DNA from: Lophium mytilinum
Taxonomy: Eukaryota; Ascomycota; Dothideomycetes; Mytilinidiales; Mytilinidiaceae
DNA length: 64,000 bases
Reading direction: 5' to 3'
NCBI GenBank assembly: GCA_010093605.1
Contig: MU004183.1
Span: forward strand, 1 to 64,000
The first letter of the stretch is position 1; each line of letters starts with the position of its first letter. The notes under the pieces are model-generated. The model did not search any database and was not told the DNA's origin. It saw nothing but the letters and a program-made list of their open reading frames with translations. Made by a program: the position numbers and the translations under genes. This document shows, in pieces, positions 1 to 11,349 of the stretch.

Positions 1-975
1 TAATAGTAAACTTCTAGCCAATTCTATATAAACGCGCTATTACCTGCTTCTTAATCTAAATAGAGCCTGCAGGGTTAAAAAGATATATATTATAATAAGT
101 AGACTATAGATTAAGCCTAGCTCTATTAGCCTAGTAACTAGTAATAAGGATCTTTACTTTAGAGTCGGGGTTATTAAATAATAAGATAAGGTTATCCCGG
201 TTAGTAGTAGAGAGATTGGAGGCTAGTATATAAGTATCTATTTTATAATAGTTAATAATCTTAGCAAGAATTATTTACTTATCTAGGTAGTTAGTCTAGA
301 TAATAACCTTCTCTATACGCTTAATAACATTATCGGCTAAATAGTATAGTAGTGCAGCCACTTTAGAGGTATTATAAATAAAAAGGGTAATAATATAATA
401 AAAGAGTGCGGACTTTACTTTAAAGTCTTTCTAATTAGGGTTAGTTTAGACATTCTTATTCCGGGTAATTTACTTTATTATGCCTCGCAAAACGTCTATT
501 TCCTTTAACTAGTAACCGCTATTATTCTTAAGAGGGATAATTTTTAGGCCGTTCTTAATCTTATTACCCTCTAAATCTAAGACCTTCTCTTGTAGATATA
601 CTATTATAGCGCGCTTAGAGTAGACTAAAAATAGCGCAGTATTTATAAGGTTAAGAGCACGCATAGAGCATACGTTAAATGCATAGATGCGCTAGCCTAC
701 GCGGTTCTTAGTAGAAACTATTAATAACTTAAGGTAGCTTAGCAATTTATTAGCATAGATAATATAGCCTAGTTTTATAGGCTGTAGCTTAATTACTCGC
801 GTAACTAACCGCGGAAGTAATTCTCTAATTTAGGTAGTAGAATTAGTAGAATTATTCAGGTATATAGAAGGGTATAAGCAAGTAATTATATACTTACTAA
901 AAATTAAGCGCAAATAAAGCCCCTATATAATCCTAGAGAAATATTAGAAAATTAAAGTAAATAAGAGAAGAGATA

Positions 976-1011
976 AGGGCCCTAGCTAGAAGCCTTTCTA
1001 CTAGGGCCCTT
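976..1011. repeat. 36-bp palindromic repeat, copy 1
   Basis: A near-perfect palindrome with half-site AGGGCCCTAG, a central GAAG(C)CTTTC, and mirrored CTAGGGCCCT. The same motif recurs at least eight times in the first 10 kb. It keeps GC-rich cores within heavily AT-biased DNA. Confidence 0.7.
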
Positions 1012-1790
1012 TATATAATAACTTACGGGTTAAATAAAGGTAGAATAAAATTTTTAAAAGCCTTGCGTGTATACTAGAAAATTACACCTAAATAGTTATT
1101 AGAAAGCTTAAATAGATTATTAGTACCTGGAATAAACTTAGCTTTACCGGGTTTTAAGCGGTACGTGCGGAATTATAGATGCTTATCTCTTAGTTCTATA
1201 AAAGATATATAAGTAGGCATATTAGTAATACCTATATATAGCAGGGTTCTACTATAGAGTATAGTAAAGTCTAAGTAAAGCTATAATATAGTTAGGTAGA
1301 GGTTTACTTAGTTACTTTTAATAAGCTAGCACTCGTCTATAAATTAGACGTTAAAATAGCTACTTAAAAGACCGGGCTAGGTGGAGCTTAGGTAATATTT
1401 AACCTAGTTCTTTAGCTTAGCAAGGTTATTATCGCTATACTACTTTAATGCGGGCTAGAAACTATACTAACCGGCTATTACTTAATAGCTGGCGATTATA
1501 ATACTCTTAGCATTTATCTTATTTTTAGTGTTAAATAAGGGATAGTCCCTAGTTAAGGTGTTATGTAGAAATATAGCGCTATAGAAAGCAACTTAGCCCT
1601 TTAATAAATAGATATAGAGCTTAAGTTTAGAACTAAACTTTATAAGTTTATTTACTATTTAGTGTACTAAAATAGAAGGCATAAGAAAAAGAAAGGGCTT
1701 TACTAGCCCGGGGTCTTTCTTATCTGCAACTTTGCGCTAGCGCTTAGCAATAAGCTATAATTAAATTAGTAGATGCTAAGAGAAACTATT

Positions 1791-1930
1791 AGGGGGGTAG
1801 TAGAAAGGCTTTCTATTAATACTCTTTAAAGAGAAATTGCTTATATATCTAATAAGGGTAGCTATTAAAAATATCTTTTTAATGCCAACCTTATCTATAA
1901 TTAAAGCCCTACTAAGAAAGCCTTTCTATA
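1791..1930. repeat. Pair of palindromic repeats bounding a ~140-bp segment
   Basis: Two diverged copies of the 36-bp palindrome (about 1791-1827 and 1903-1930) bracket a short AT-rich segment. Both share the core TAGAAAG(G/C)CTTTCTA. The spacing resembles the pairs at 3601-3762 and 4384-4547, so these could be ends of a very small inverted-repeat element. Confidence 0.5.
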
Positions 1931-2587
1931 TAATATAGTATATATAGTAAGCCCCGGTAATCTACTACTACCTTAAGTAAATATTACTATTTATTATAAT
2001 AAGGCGGGGTTCCCGATAGTTATAAATGCGTAGGGCCTTTATTGCTTCTTTAAGGTTATCTAGCTAATAGGCTTTATTAGTTATTAGAAGGCGGAGTATA
2101 CTCTATGTTGTAAGATCTACTATAGTTAGTATAGTAAAGGGGATAATATTCTTTATATTAATAGTAGTAGCCCTTATATTAGCCTCTATATCTTAGGCAT
2201 ATTTAATACCGTCTAGATTAGCGTACTTATCCTTATTTAAATCTGCAGCGCGCATATTTAGGTGCTATTTAATAGCATATATAAAATCTTCTACTATTTA
2301 TCTAATTACCTAATATGCGTTGTATTAAAACTTTAATAAGTTCCGGTTAATTATTACTCTAGTGCGCTTAGCATGCGTAATTACTAACTTAAGCTCCTAT
2401 TTTATAGTGCCGGTAATATACTTAGCGCTAGTAATATTAATATTGCCTTTCTCCTTATTAACTAGGTTTATAGCAATTTCTTCTTTAAATAACCCCTAGA
2501 TAGGGTTATCTATGTTAACCTCTATATTAATAGCTGCAAGTTCCTCCTTAGTAAAATAAGAGGGCGACTGCTAATAGAAAGGCCTAG

Positions 2588-2624
2588 AAGAGCCTTAATA
2601 GAAAGGCTTTCTATTAATATCCTT
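2588..2624. repeat. 36-bp palindromic repeat, single copy
   Basis: A copy of the same palindrome with core AATAGAAAGGCTTTCTATT. It lies within the degraded N-terminal extension of the helicase relic. Confidence 0.6.
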
Positions 2625-3600
2625 ACTGCTATAAGTAATAGTTTTAGCCGGGGTCTTAGGTGCTAGTGCTAGACTAAGCTTTATTTTTTAAAGAACATTC
2701 TATATCTTAATTTAGTTCTTAGTATAGGTAGTCCTGCTAGCTTAAGACGGGCTACTCTTAAATTCTATATTTTTCTTTAATTTAAAGAAGATTCTAAGCG
2801 CTTTATTATTAGTAATATTAGCGCAGTTGTATAAAAACCTACTAAACCGCTTCTAGTAGTAATTAAAGTATTAACTAATAAATTAAGCTACCTAATCTAC
2901 GGGTTTATAGTTATCTATCTTAGGCTAAGAAGTAGTATATTACTATAGATTATGCAACTTACTAGTCTTAAAAGCATTTAGAATAGTAGTAAAACTAGCC
3001 CCTTAATTCTAACTATATACGGCGCGCTTTAGGTCTAAATACCTATCCTTATACTTATTCTAAATTACTTAGAAATTAGGCTTAGCTAGAATTACTTTAA
3101 GTTCTACTTTTATTTAACTATAAAGCTTAGCTAACTTTATTCTACTAGCATACAGCGTGTTTACTAAGGCCTATAACTTCTCTAACTCTTTATCTTTCCT
3201 ACTGCTAGTAACTAGCGCTTAAAGCTTTTCTTACTCTTTATTAGAGTTCTTAGGAATATTAGAGTTATTACTATAGTTATTACTATCTAGATAAACTACT
3301 TTACTATTTACTAATATAAGCGTCTTTAGATCTATTATAGTAGCCGGCTAATTACGCTTTAAATTAACATGGGCCTTAACCCCCGATTTAGTAACTAGTA
3401 GGGAGGTAGAATTTAAATCTTCTAGCACTTTAGAAGAAGTGGATAGTTTCTTATAGCTATCTACTAGGTTAGTTATAGGTAATATACGCAGGAATGCAAC
3501 CTTTACTACTGCTTTACTAGGGTTTCTATTACTTAAGGTATTTATAGCTAGCCTATTAATATATTAGCTTATCTTAAATAATAGAAAAAAAAAGGCAGGT

Positions 3601-3762
3601 AAAGGGCCCTAGTAGAAAGGCTTTCTACTAAGACTCTTTGCACTATACTAGGTATTTTTAGTATTATTATTTTCTTAATATTTTCTGCCGCCGCATCTTT
3701 AAAATTAAGGTAGACTAATCTACTAAGACTAGTAAAGAGCCCTAGTAGAAAGCCTTTCTATA
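3601..3762. repeat. Pair of palindromic repeats bounding a ~160-bp segment
   Basis: Copies at about 3601-3639 and 3734-3762 share AGTAGAAAG(G/C)CTTTCTA and flank about 95 bp of AT-rich DNA. The pair ends near the upstream limit of the helicase relic, so it may mark an element border. The size would fit a tiny MITE-like unit, but I see no clear target duplication. Confidence 0.5.
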
Positions 3763-4383
3763 ATAATTTTTATAATACGCTTACCTTACTCTACTTTTAG
3801 AGAAATTGCGATGGAATAAACCTATTAGTAGAATTAGCTATAACGTAACTTAATTTTACCTACTAGATAGCAAACTTACTAAAAGGCTTAACCGCTAGCT
3901 AAAAAGACGCCTAAAATAAGCTAATTGCGGCTCTAATATAGCTAGAAAGCTGCTAACTATTATCTAGTAAGTAAGAAACTAGCGCGCAACCGTTCCGCAG
4001 GTAGCTAGATAAGTAGAAGTAATGGGGGTGCAGTAGTATAGAAGGAGAAGTTAGTATAGAAGTAAAGAAGTTAAAGCTACTAGGCGGTAGATAAGTTTAT
4101 AGGCGGCCGGGCTAATAGCCGCCGGCTGCTAAGACGCTAAGCCTTTAATAGTAAACTACTTAAGTTAACTCTTAAGATTAATATAATAGCTATATATTAT
4201 ATAAGGTTAAAATATCGCGGGTGTAAATATATTAGCGTTTTACTTAATTTTACTAATATATAAATATTTACGGTTAATCTATAATACTATACTATATATT
4301 ACCTAGTTCTAGTAATATAGTACTGCGCTAAGATAGGTTAATAGAACATTACGCGTTATTATATAACTATTTACCTATAGTAT

Positions 4384-4547
4384 AAGGGTCTTGCTAGAAA
4401 GCCTTTCTACTAGAGCTCTTTACTACTTATATTAAGTATGCCTATTATTACCTCTCTTTTTATATATATTACTACTATATATCTACTAAATAAGTATTTA
4501 CATACTATATAAGAGCCTGGCTAGAAGCCTTTCTACTAACACTCTTT
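4384..4547. repeat. Pair of palindromic repeats bounding a ~160-bp segment
   Basis: Copies at about 4384-4422 and 4511-4547, each with CTAGAA(A)GCCTTTCTACTA and a CTCTTT tail. The unit has almost the same total length as the one at 3601-3762. Confidence 0.5.
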
Positions 4548-7500
4548 ATATCTTATACTAATTACTTTACTATCTTCCTTATTAATAATTCTTCTTTGTA
4601 ATACCGCCTCTACTAGTCTACCTATTAACGCTTAAATCTATATGCTCCTTAGAACTCTTCTACTTAAGCCTTATTCTTCTAGGCCTCTTACCCTAAGTCC
4701 TCTAAGTCCTCTATTTCTAAGCTATAGTTACCTAAACTCTCTTTATACTTATACTCTTTATCTAATAACTAACTACTTATATCCCCCTCTTGCTCCTTCT
4801 ATATTACTAAATAATTCCGGAATTCTTTAATTATTAGAATTCTACCTAAATAAGCCCTTGGGCTATTTAGTATATAGTACTTAAACCTAAGCTAGATATA
4901 TTTTAAATTAACTTAACTCCTAGGGCCTATAATATTATCCTCTATTATTATTATCTTTAACTTTTCTAGGCTTCCCTAAGTTATATTCTATACTTCCTTT
5001 GCAACTACATCTATACTAAGGTTAACTGCCCCCCCTTAAGCCTATTCTTTAATATATTAGCTTAGTTAGGCTACCTTATAGTAGTAGCTATTTAGTAGTT
5101 ATATATAGATCTACTATATATTTATAATTATATCTCTTCCCCTAATATTATCTTATATATCTTTAGAGTTATTTTATTTAGCTTAACGCGTGGTTAAAAT
5201 TTTATTATTATTGTATCTTAGAAGAACCTAGAGTAATAAGGCGGCTCTTACTTATAGATTATTAAGGAATTATTCTACCGTTTTTAGTAACGCTTTGTTT
5301 CTAATTATTGCATTTAATCTTTGTAATTTTATATGGAAGGGACTATTATTCTATTTTTAAGTTTCTGCAGCTAGATCCGTAATGTTAAATAGCGGCTAGA
5401 CTTAATTAATCTAGCGTCTAGTTAAGTGCCTTAGATAATTTATATTACTATTTCTAGCTATATTCTATATATAGGTATAGCTTACTATAAGTTCTAACTT
5501 TCTATATAGCTTTATAAGTATATTAGAATAAAGCGTAACTATAGATCTATTTAGAATACTCTTAAGAAATTAGTTGCGTAGTTCTTTACTTTTCTATTAT
5601 ATCTTAGTATTTCCGTCTTCTTCTATATACTATCTACTTAGAAGCTTATATATATTAGTATAGTATACCTTAATAATAAGTGCAGCTGCCTTACCTATCT
5701 ATAGCGGTGCCGATTGCTAATCTTTTTATACTTTAGTCCTATTTTCGCGTTAAATAGCTAGCGTATACTATGCTGCAATACTATACTATAGATACTGCAT
5801 CTCTATATCCTCTCTAGTAAGAGATATTTAGATCCGAGCTTTAGTAAATATAGCTTAGAATTAATTTCTAAGGCCGGCTTGCAGTTAATTAACGCCTTAA
5901 GGGCTAAGTTATAGGGGCGTTATTATCTAATCTAAGTACTCTAACTTTAGCTAAGCTATACTATACTTCTTAAGAAAGTCTAATAACCTAAGGCTATATA
6001 AGGTTATAGAATTCCAGGGGTCTTTTTAATTTATCTACTCTTTTTTCTATAGTACGGATAATTAAGTAGGATTACTACATCTAGTAGTAATTTGCGCAAG
6101 GTAGATATAAAGAGATGCTAAATAACTATTTACTAGCTATTTATCTAGTATTGCTATATGCCTAGCATTACGCCTAGGGGTAACCTAAAGAGATAGTACC
6201 TGGAAAAGAAATACCTAGCAATTAAGGTTTACAATAGTAAAGGCATTAACTTCTTCTATAGAAAGAACCTAGTAGGGGTAATAAGGCTTGCTACTATTAT
6301 CTAGCCTATTCTTTATAGTAAATTCGGGACTTGCGCTTTCTTTAAGTTACTTAAGTATAGTAAAAAGTACTTAAAACTTAGTTTAAACCCTATAGGATAA
6401 GTGTCTATCTCTCTAGAGTATAGTATAGTGGCGTTAGAGAATAGTAGTAAGACTATTCTAAAGCTGTTTTCTTTTTAATAATTTTCTGGAGCTACCTGCT
6501 GCTTTAAACTACCGCTTAATTATTTTAGTTAAGAACGTAAGAGCTTCTAGTTAAGTATTATAAAAGGGCGTAATATCCTTAATAGGTAACTTAAGTATAA
6601 TCTTATTACTATTATAGATTTTATTGTATGCTATACTACTAATATAGCTATAGTTGCCTGCTTAGAGCTCTACTATTAGAGATAACGCGCCCTAGGTAAG
6701 ATAGTAGGGGTATAATATTATATAAATCTTTTCTTTTCCGCCATTATAGAAGTAAGTGGCCTAGTAGTTATTATAGCTAGTTTTATATAGAAGGGTAACC
6801 CCGGTCTCTAGCTAATTAGTAGTTGGGATATCTTTATATCTATAGTTAACCTATATCCCCTTATCTAGCATATTAATTAGGTTTTTATTAAAAGTAGTAG
6901 TTAAAGTATATAGTAGCTAATTTCTACTTTAAATTATACTTAAGGACTTATATACTATTTTTAGATTATAACCTAAAACTACTAGAAATACTCCTTTAAA
7001 TAAATCTTTAGGTATAGTATCTATTTCTATAAAGTTTTCTATATTATAAAGAACTTAGTTCTAGAATTCTTAGAGTTAATACTATAGAATTATATACTTA
7101 GTATTAATATAAGAGTCTCTAGATAATATTATATATTTTTCTTTCTTAACGCTTACTTTACCCCGTATAATATTAAAACTATATAGTAAATACTGCTACT
7201 TATTAGGTATTAGAGTATACTTTACTACAGGTAAGATAATATTATTAAGCTAAGCTACTTGCATTATATCTAGTAGATGCAAAGTATCGCCCTTCTACTT
7301 ATTTAGTGTTGGCATCTAGGGGAAAAATACGTAAGTTTTAAATTAATGCTTATACCTATACTTTATATAAAGCTGCTTTATTATATAGAGCTTATGGCCG
7401 CGTATTATAATGCGTTAGTTTTAAGTAATACTTTAGAGGAAGGATAGTTATAGAAATAGTAAGAAGTATAAATTATAGGCTGCTAAAGTAGAGATGCTAA

Positions 7501-9800
7501 TAATAACGCTATTAATATTATACACTCGCCGGATTTTAATCTCTTTGTTTACTATAAAGCTAGCTTTAGACCTTATAAAACTAAGCCTTAGAGTTTCTAT
7601 ATTACTAGTTTCTCCGCTTAACATTAATTTCTATAGGATATTATTAAAGTTGTTAGGATTATTCTCTCTCTATAATAGCTCTAGTTGGCTTATTAGATAG
7701 AAGGCTGTATTAGCTATAATAGGCTCTTATTAGGAGGGAAGGTTCTAAGCTAGGAGAAAGCTAGTAACTTAGCTAAGGGATCTACTCTAAGGAACTATTA
7801 TATAGTTACTTGCTATATTATAATATTAGCTACTATATTATCTAAATAGAAAGAGTTAAGATATATAGTAAGTATACTAGACTTCTAATGCTAATTAGAT
7901 TATACTTACTATATATAGAGTATTTACTAATAGATTATTATACCTATGTATATTAGCTTTATATAAACTATAGGGCTTATAATACTTGCCTATTAAAGTC
8001 TATCTTATTTATAACTTTATCTATAATCTTGCTATTGCCTTTACTATTTAAGACTATATTATCTACTCTACTGCCTTAATTCTCTAGTATAACTTTATTA
8101 AGTAAACCCGGTAATTTATCTATAGTATCTTGCTATCCTTATATATATATACCTTCTCTACCCTCTTTAACTCTATTATCTAATATCTTATCTATATCTG
8201 CACCTGCTTCTACCTTATTCTTAAGTTAGATAAATTCCTCTTCTACAACCTTAGTTACTGGCGTTAGGCGGAGAGATAATAAGGCAGCGTACTACTCTAT
8301 CTAAACCTAACTATTGTTGTACGCTAGTTATATAAACTAACTTATATTAGCTAGTATTTTCTCCTTATCTATTTATTCCGCAGCGTCTATTCTAGAGAGT
8401 ACTTCTACAGCCTTATTTTATTGCGCTAAGAATAATTCCACTATAATCTCTTTGTTAGTTATTTATGTAAGTATATAGAGTAGTAATATAGTAATAAGAG
8501 CTAGTATTTAGCGTTGTATTATTAGTTCTAGTTATATAGAAGTAGAAGCCGCTGTAGTTTATTAAGCGCATAAACTTGCGTATAGTATTATAGCCATCTA
8601 TAGAGTATTTTAGAGGGCAAGAATAGTATATACGCCTATATATATATATAGTATAGCTGCAGGTTTAAGAAATACTTTATAGAGATAGCGTATAGCGGGT
8701 AGAACCTAGCCCAGAGCTCTATTATTATTATTTGCGGCTTGCTAAGGTATCCCTATGCTAGAAAGTAGTAATAGAGAGGGTAATACCTCTCTAGTATCTA
8801 GAGGCGGTAGTAACGCAGGTATATAAGGAGATAATGCGGAAGATATAGGTAATAGCAACTTTAATACTACCTCTTCTACTTCTTTATCTGCTTAGGCTAC
8901 TTCTTTATTTACTTTACTTTCTTTAGCCGCTTCTTCTTCTTCTTTAACTGCTGCTCCCTTAATAGTTTATATAATAGCATACTTACTACTATTACTCTAA
9001 TCTTACTCTATAGCTTCTATTAATTCTATATTACTTTAAATTTTAGGTATATATTAGGCCGCTTTTAACTTACTAGAGCATATACTACTGCTAGTAGACT
9101 ACTAGGTATAAGAAAGTTATATTAGTTAAGTAGGTTAAGAGGTTAGAGAAGCGAGAGAATAAGTACTACTATAAGTAGCCCGCCCTAGAGTAGAATATTA
9201 GGTGGGTTTAGTAGATAGAGGAGAAGCGGTAGAATAGATACTACTATAGATAGACTACTATAGAGAAGTATATTATATAGGTTATATAGATTAGGTAGAT
9301 AGAGGAGGAATAGTAGAATAGGTACTACTATAAGTAGACCGCTGCGGAGGAGTATATTGCATAGATTAAGTAGAGGTAGAAGGTAATAATTCTTCTATTA
9401 AGACGGGTTCTACTTAAGTTTATTAGAACCTAACTGTAAATACTAGAAGATTATAAAAGATATACTAATTATAAGTTATATAATAGTTTCCTCTAAAGGC
9501 TTCTAAGGTGCAATTAGTTATTAAAAGGGCGTAGGCGCAGGGCGGGTAGAATAAGAGGCCCTAATATTTATACTAGAAAGACCTCTAGGGTTTTTAAAGA
9601 TAATTAGAAACGGATCTAGAATAGAAGTAGAAGTAGGCTTGCTAGCCTCTCCTGCTGTAGCTGTTTAGTCTATAGCTCTCTTCTTTTTATCTTTCTTGCG
9701 TTGGTTTAAATCTACTATTAAACGTAATTTAGCTGCTTTTTACTCTTCTTTATTCTAGTACTTTTAGGGGCGTCCTATGCTAACTACTAGGTATAGTAGT
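4548..9800 (-). other. RIP-degraded coding-like repeat DNA, family not identified
   Basis: This 5-kb stretch has no credible ORF. On the minus strand, long stretches read as protein-like sequence if stops at likely Gln/Trp codons are ignored: a basic start near 9780, a Ser/Thr/Tyr-rich repeated segment at about 9120-9390, an Ala/Leu-rich segment near 8700-9000, and further readable blocks down to about 5700. I searched it by eye for reverse transcriptase, DDE and helicase motifs and found none I trust. It is most likely a decayed autonomous repeat or a captured gene. Two small open frames on the plus strand (4642-4830 and 7494-7700) look like chance products of the base bias. Confidence 0.35.
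9120..9390. repeat. ~80-bp tandem repeat, about 3 units
   Basis: Three diverged units, starting near 9149, 9228 and 9310, share TACTACTATA(A/G)(G/A)TAG followed by a CCGC-type or purine-rich segment. On the minus strand they would encode a Ser/Thr/Tyr/Pro-rich repeat. The array lies inside the unidentified coding-like region and may be an internal protein repeat. Confidence 0.5.
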
Positions 9801-9966
9801 AAGGGGGATAATAGTTTAGAATATAGAGCTAAGGAGCGGAAAGTGGTTAGAGAGTATAATTAGTTAAAAATAAGGATTTATTAATATTCTTATTATAGGG
9901 CTTACCCCGCCTAACCTATTTTAACACCCCTTATAGATACTGCCACTTAGTTAAGGTTGCTAGGGA

Positions 9967-10003
9967 AGGGCCCTAGTAGAAAAGCTTCCTGCAGTAGCTC
10001 TAT
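9967..10003. repeat. Palindromic repeat, distant copy
   Basis: GGGCCCTAGTAGAAAAGCTT, then a mutated right half ending in TAGCTCT. It is the same motif as the copies at 0.98-4.55 kb, isolated here by more than 5 kb. Confidence 0.5.
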
Positions 10004-10334
10004 TAATTACTTTATCTATAAATATTATATAAACTATATCCTGCCCTTTACTTTATATATTTTATTTAATGCGGCTAAAATTTCTATTATATAAGAATAC
10101 TATCTAGTAGTAACCTATACTAAAGCAAGGCTATTATAACGCGAAACCCTTTCTATTATATCTATTACCCTCTATAGGTACCTACTACTAGGACTTTACC
10201 TTTTCTATAATGCTTTAAATTTAATTACATATACTATATATAGTATTATAGCTCTATTATAGTATCTTAATATCTAGAAGTTATTATATGCAGCGGTAGA
10301 AGGCTGCTTAATTATAGGGCTATACTCTACGCTG

Positions 10335-10980
10335 CTAGCCGCCCTCTTTTCTTACCCTCTGCATCTACCTAGAGCTATAACTACAGCCTGTAAAATATTT
10401 CTAAATTACTAGAATGCTATTATATTATATAATAAGTAATTTTCCTTATAAATATTTTTAACCTTATATTATAGTAGTTCTATGCAGCGCTAGTTAAGGT
10501 CTTTATTAAGTGTAAGGCTAGTATTACGCTAAACTCTTTAAGTAACTTCTATTATTTAGGATCTTACCTCTATATATAACTGCTACTACTACTATAGCCT
10601 ACATATTAATTCTAAGTTAATAGATCGCTATTATATTATATATTATATATAATCCTTTATATATTTCTTCTATGCTATATTATAGTAGTTGCATGTAGTA
10701 GTAGTTATACTAATTCTTAAGTATAAGGCTATTCTTACGCTAAACCCTTTAAGTAATTTCTATTCTATACCTATGCACCCTGCAGCCTCTCTATATCTAC
10801 CTTAAGCTACTACTACAGCTTATAAATTAAATTAAAGTTAATAGAACACTATTATATTATATTCTAAGTATTATTCTTTATATATATACTCTATTTTACG
10901 TTGTAGTAGTTAAATATAGTAGTGCAAGGTTATACTACACGCAATTCTTAAAGGTTAATTTTCTCTATATTAAACTTGCT
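10335..10980. repeat. Diverged tandem repeat, period ~213 bp, 3 units
   Basis: Units ending near 10551, 10764 and 10980 share in order: a CT-rich CATCTACC-like start, a segment with AGCTATAACTACAGCCT, 'CTATTATATTATAT', 'TATAGTAGTT', and an end with 'AAGGCTA..(A/T)TTACGCTAAAC' plus 'TTTAAGTAA'. A partial unit ends near 10160 ('AACGCGAAACCCTTTCTATT'). The region is AT-biased by RIP and has no coding signal. It could be a satellite-like or subterminal repeat of a neighbouring element. Confidence 0.6.
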
Positions 10981-11349
10981 TCTCCCTACCTAACTCTAAC
11001 CCTCTAGCCCCTATAATATAGATATAGTAGTAGAGGGGGGCCTAGCTATAACTATATACTTAAACTTAGGTAGATTAGTAAGTAAATTATTAAATTCTAT
11101 AATAGCTAGTATAGCTATTAACTAAGAAGTACTATAAGTAATAGAACTAGATAGATTTAGGCGCTTAGACGCTAGTAAGTATTATAGAGCTATACTTTAT
11201 TATTCTTTCTATTTACCTCTATAAGCTATACCTATAGTAATTTTAAATAAAAATAGTTCTCTCTATATACTATTATATATATAGTAGCCCCTCTATACTA
11301 TAGTAGGCTAGCCGCGCCGGCACTTAATAATAGTAGGCTCCTCTATATT

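Larger units (their letters stand above)
1..3500 (-). pseudogene. RIP-degraded SNF2-type helicase relic, running off the window start
   Basis: No usable ORF remains, but the minus strand still reads as a SNF2-family ATPase when stops at expected Gln/Trp positions are tolerated. The C-terminal helicase lobe lies at about 1-350: a GLNL-like segment, an 'NPAGS' segment where the family has DPWWNP, and the arginine-finger motif 'ARLYRIGQKF' at about 15-45 (family consensus R-x-HRIGQ). A DEAH-box-like 'FIDECQ' lies at about 1326-1343, followed by a segment matching the 'LL(T/S)GTP' region of the N-terminal lobe. The order of motifs on the minus strand is correct for the family. Upstream of about 2.1 kb the reading is a degraded N-terminal extension I cannot assign. 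The very low GC and abundance of TA match RIP. It may be a gene carried and multiplied by a mobile element, or a decayed host helicase. The coordinates are approximate. Confidence 0.6.

Noticed and set aside
4642-4830. 62-codon open frame in AT-rich DNA
   Set aside because: Leu/Tyr/Ser-rich reading with no motif, in a region where base bias makes chance frames; the same applies to 7494-7700 and 24672-24857.
10335-10980. CRISPR-like array
   Set aside because: Units are ~213 bp, diverged over their whole length, and the DNA is fungal; there is no repeat-spacer structure.
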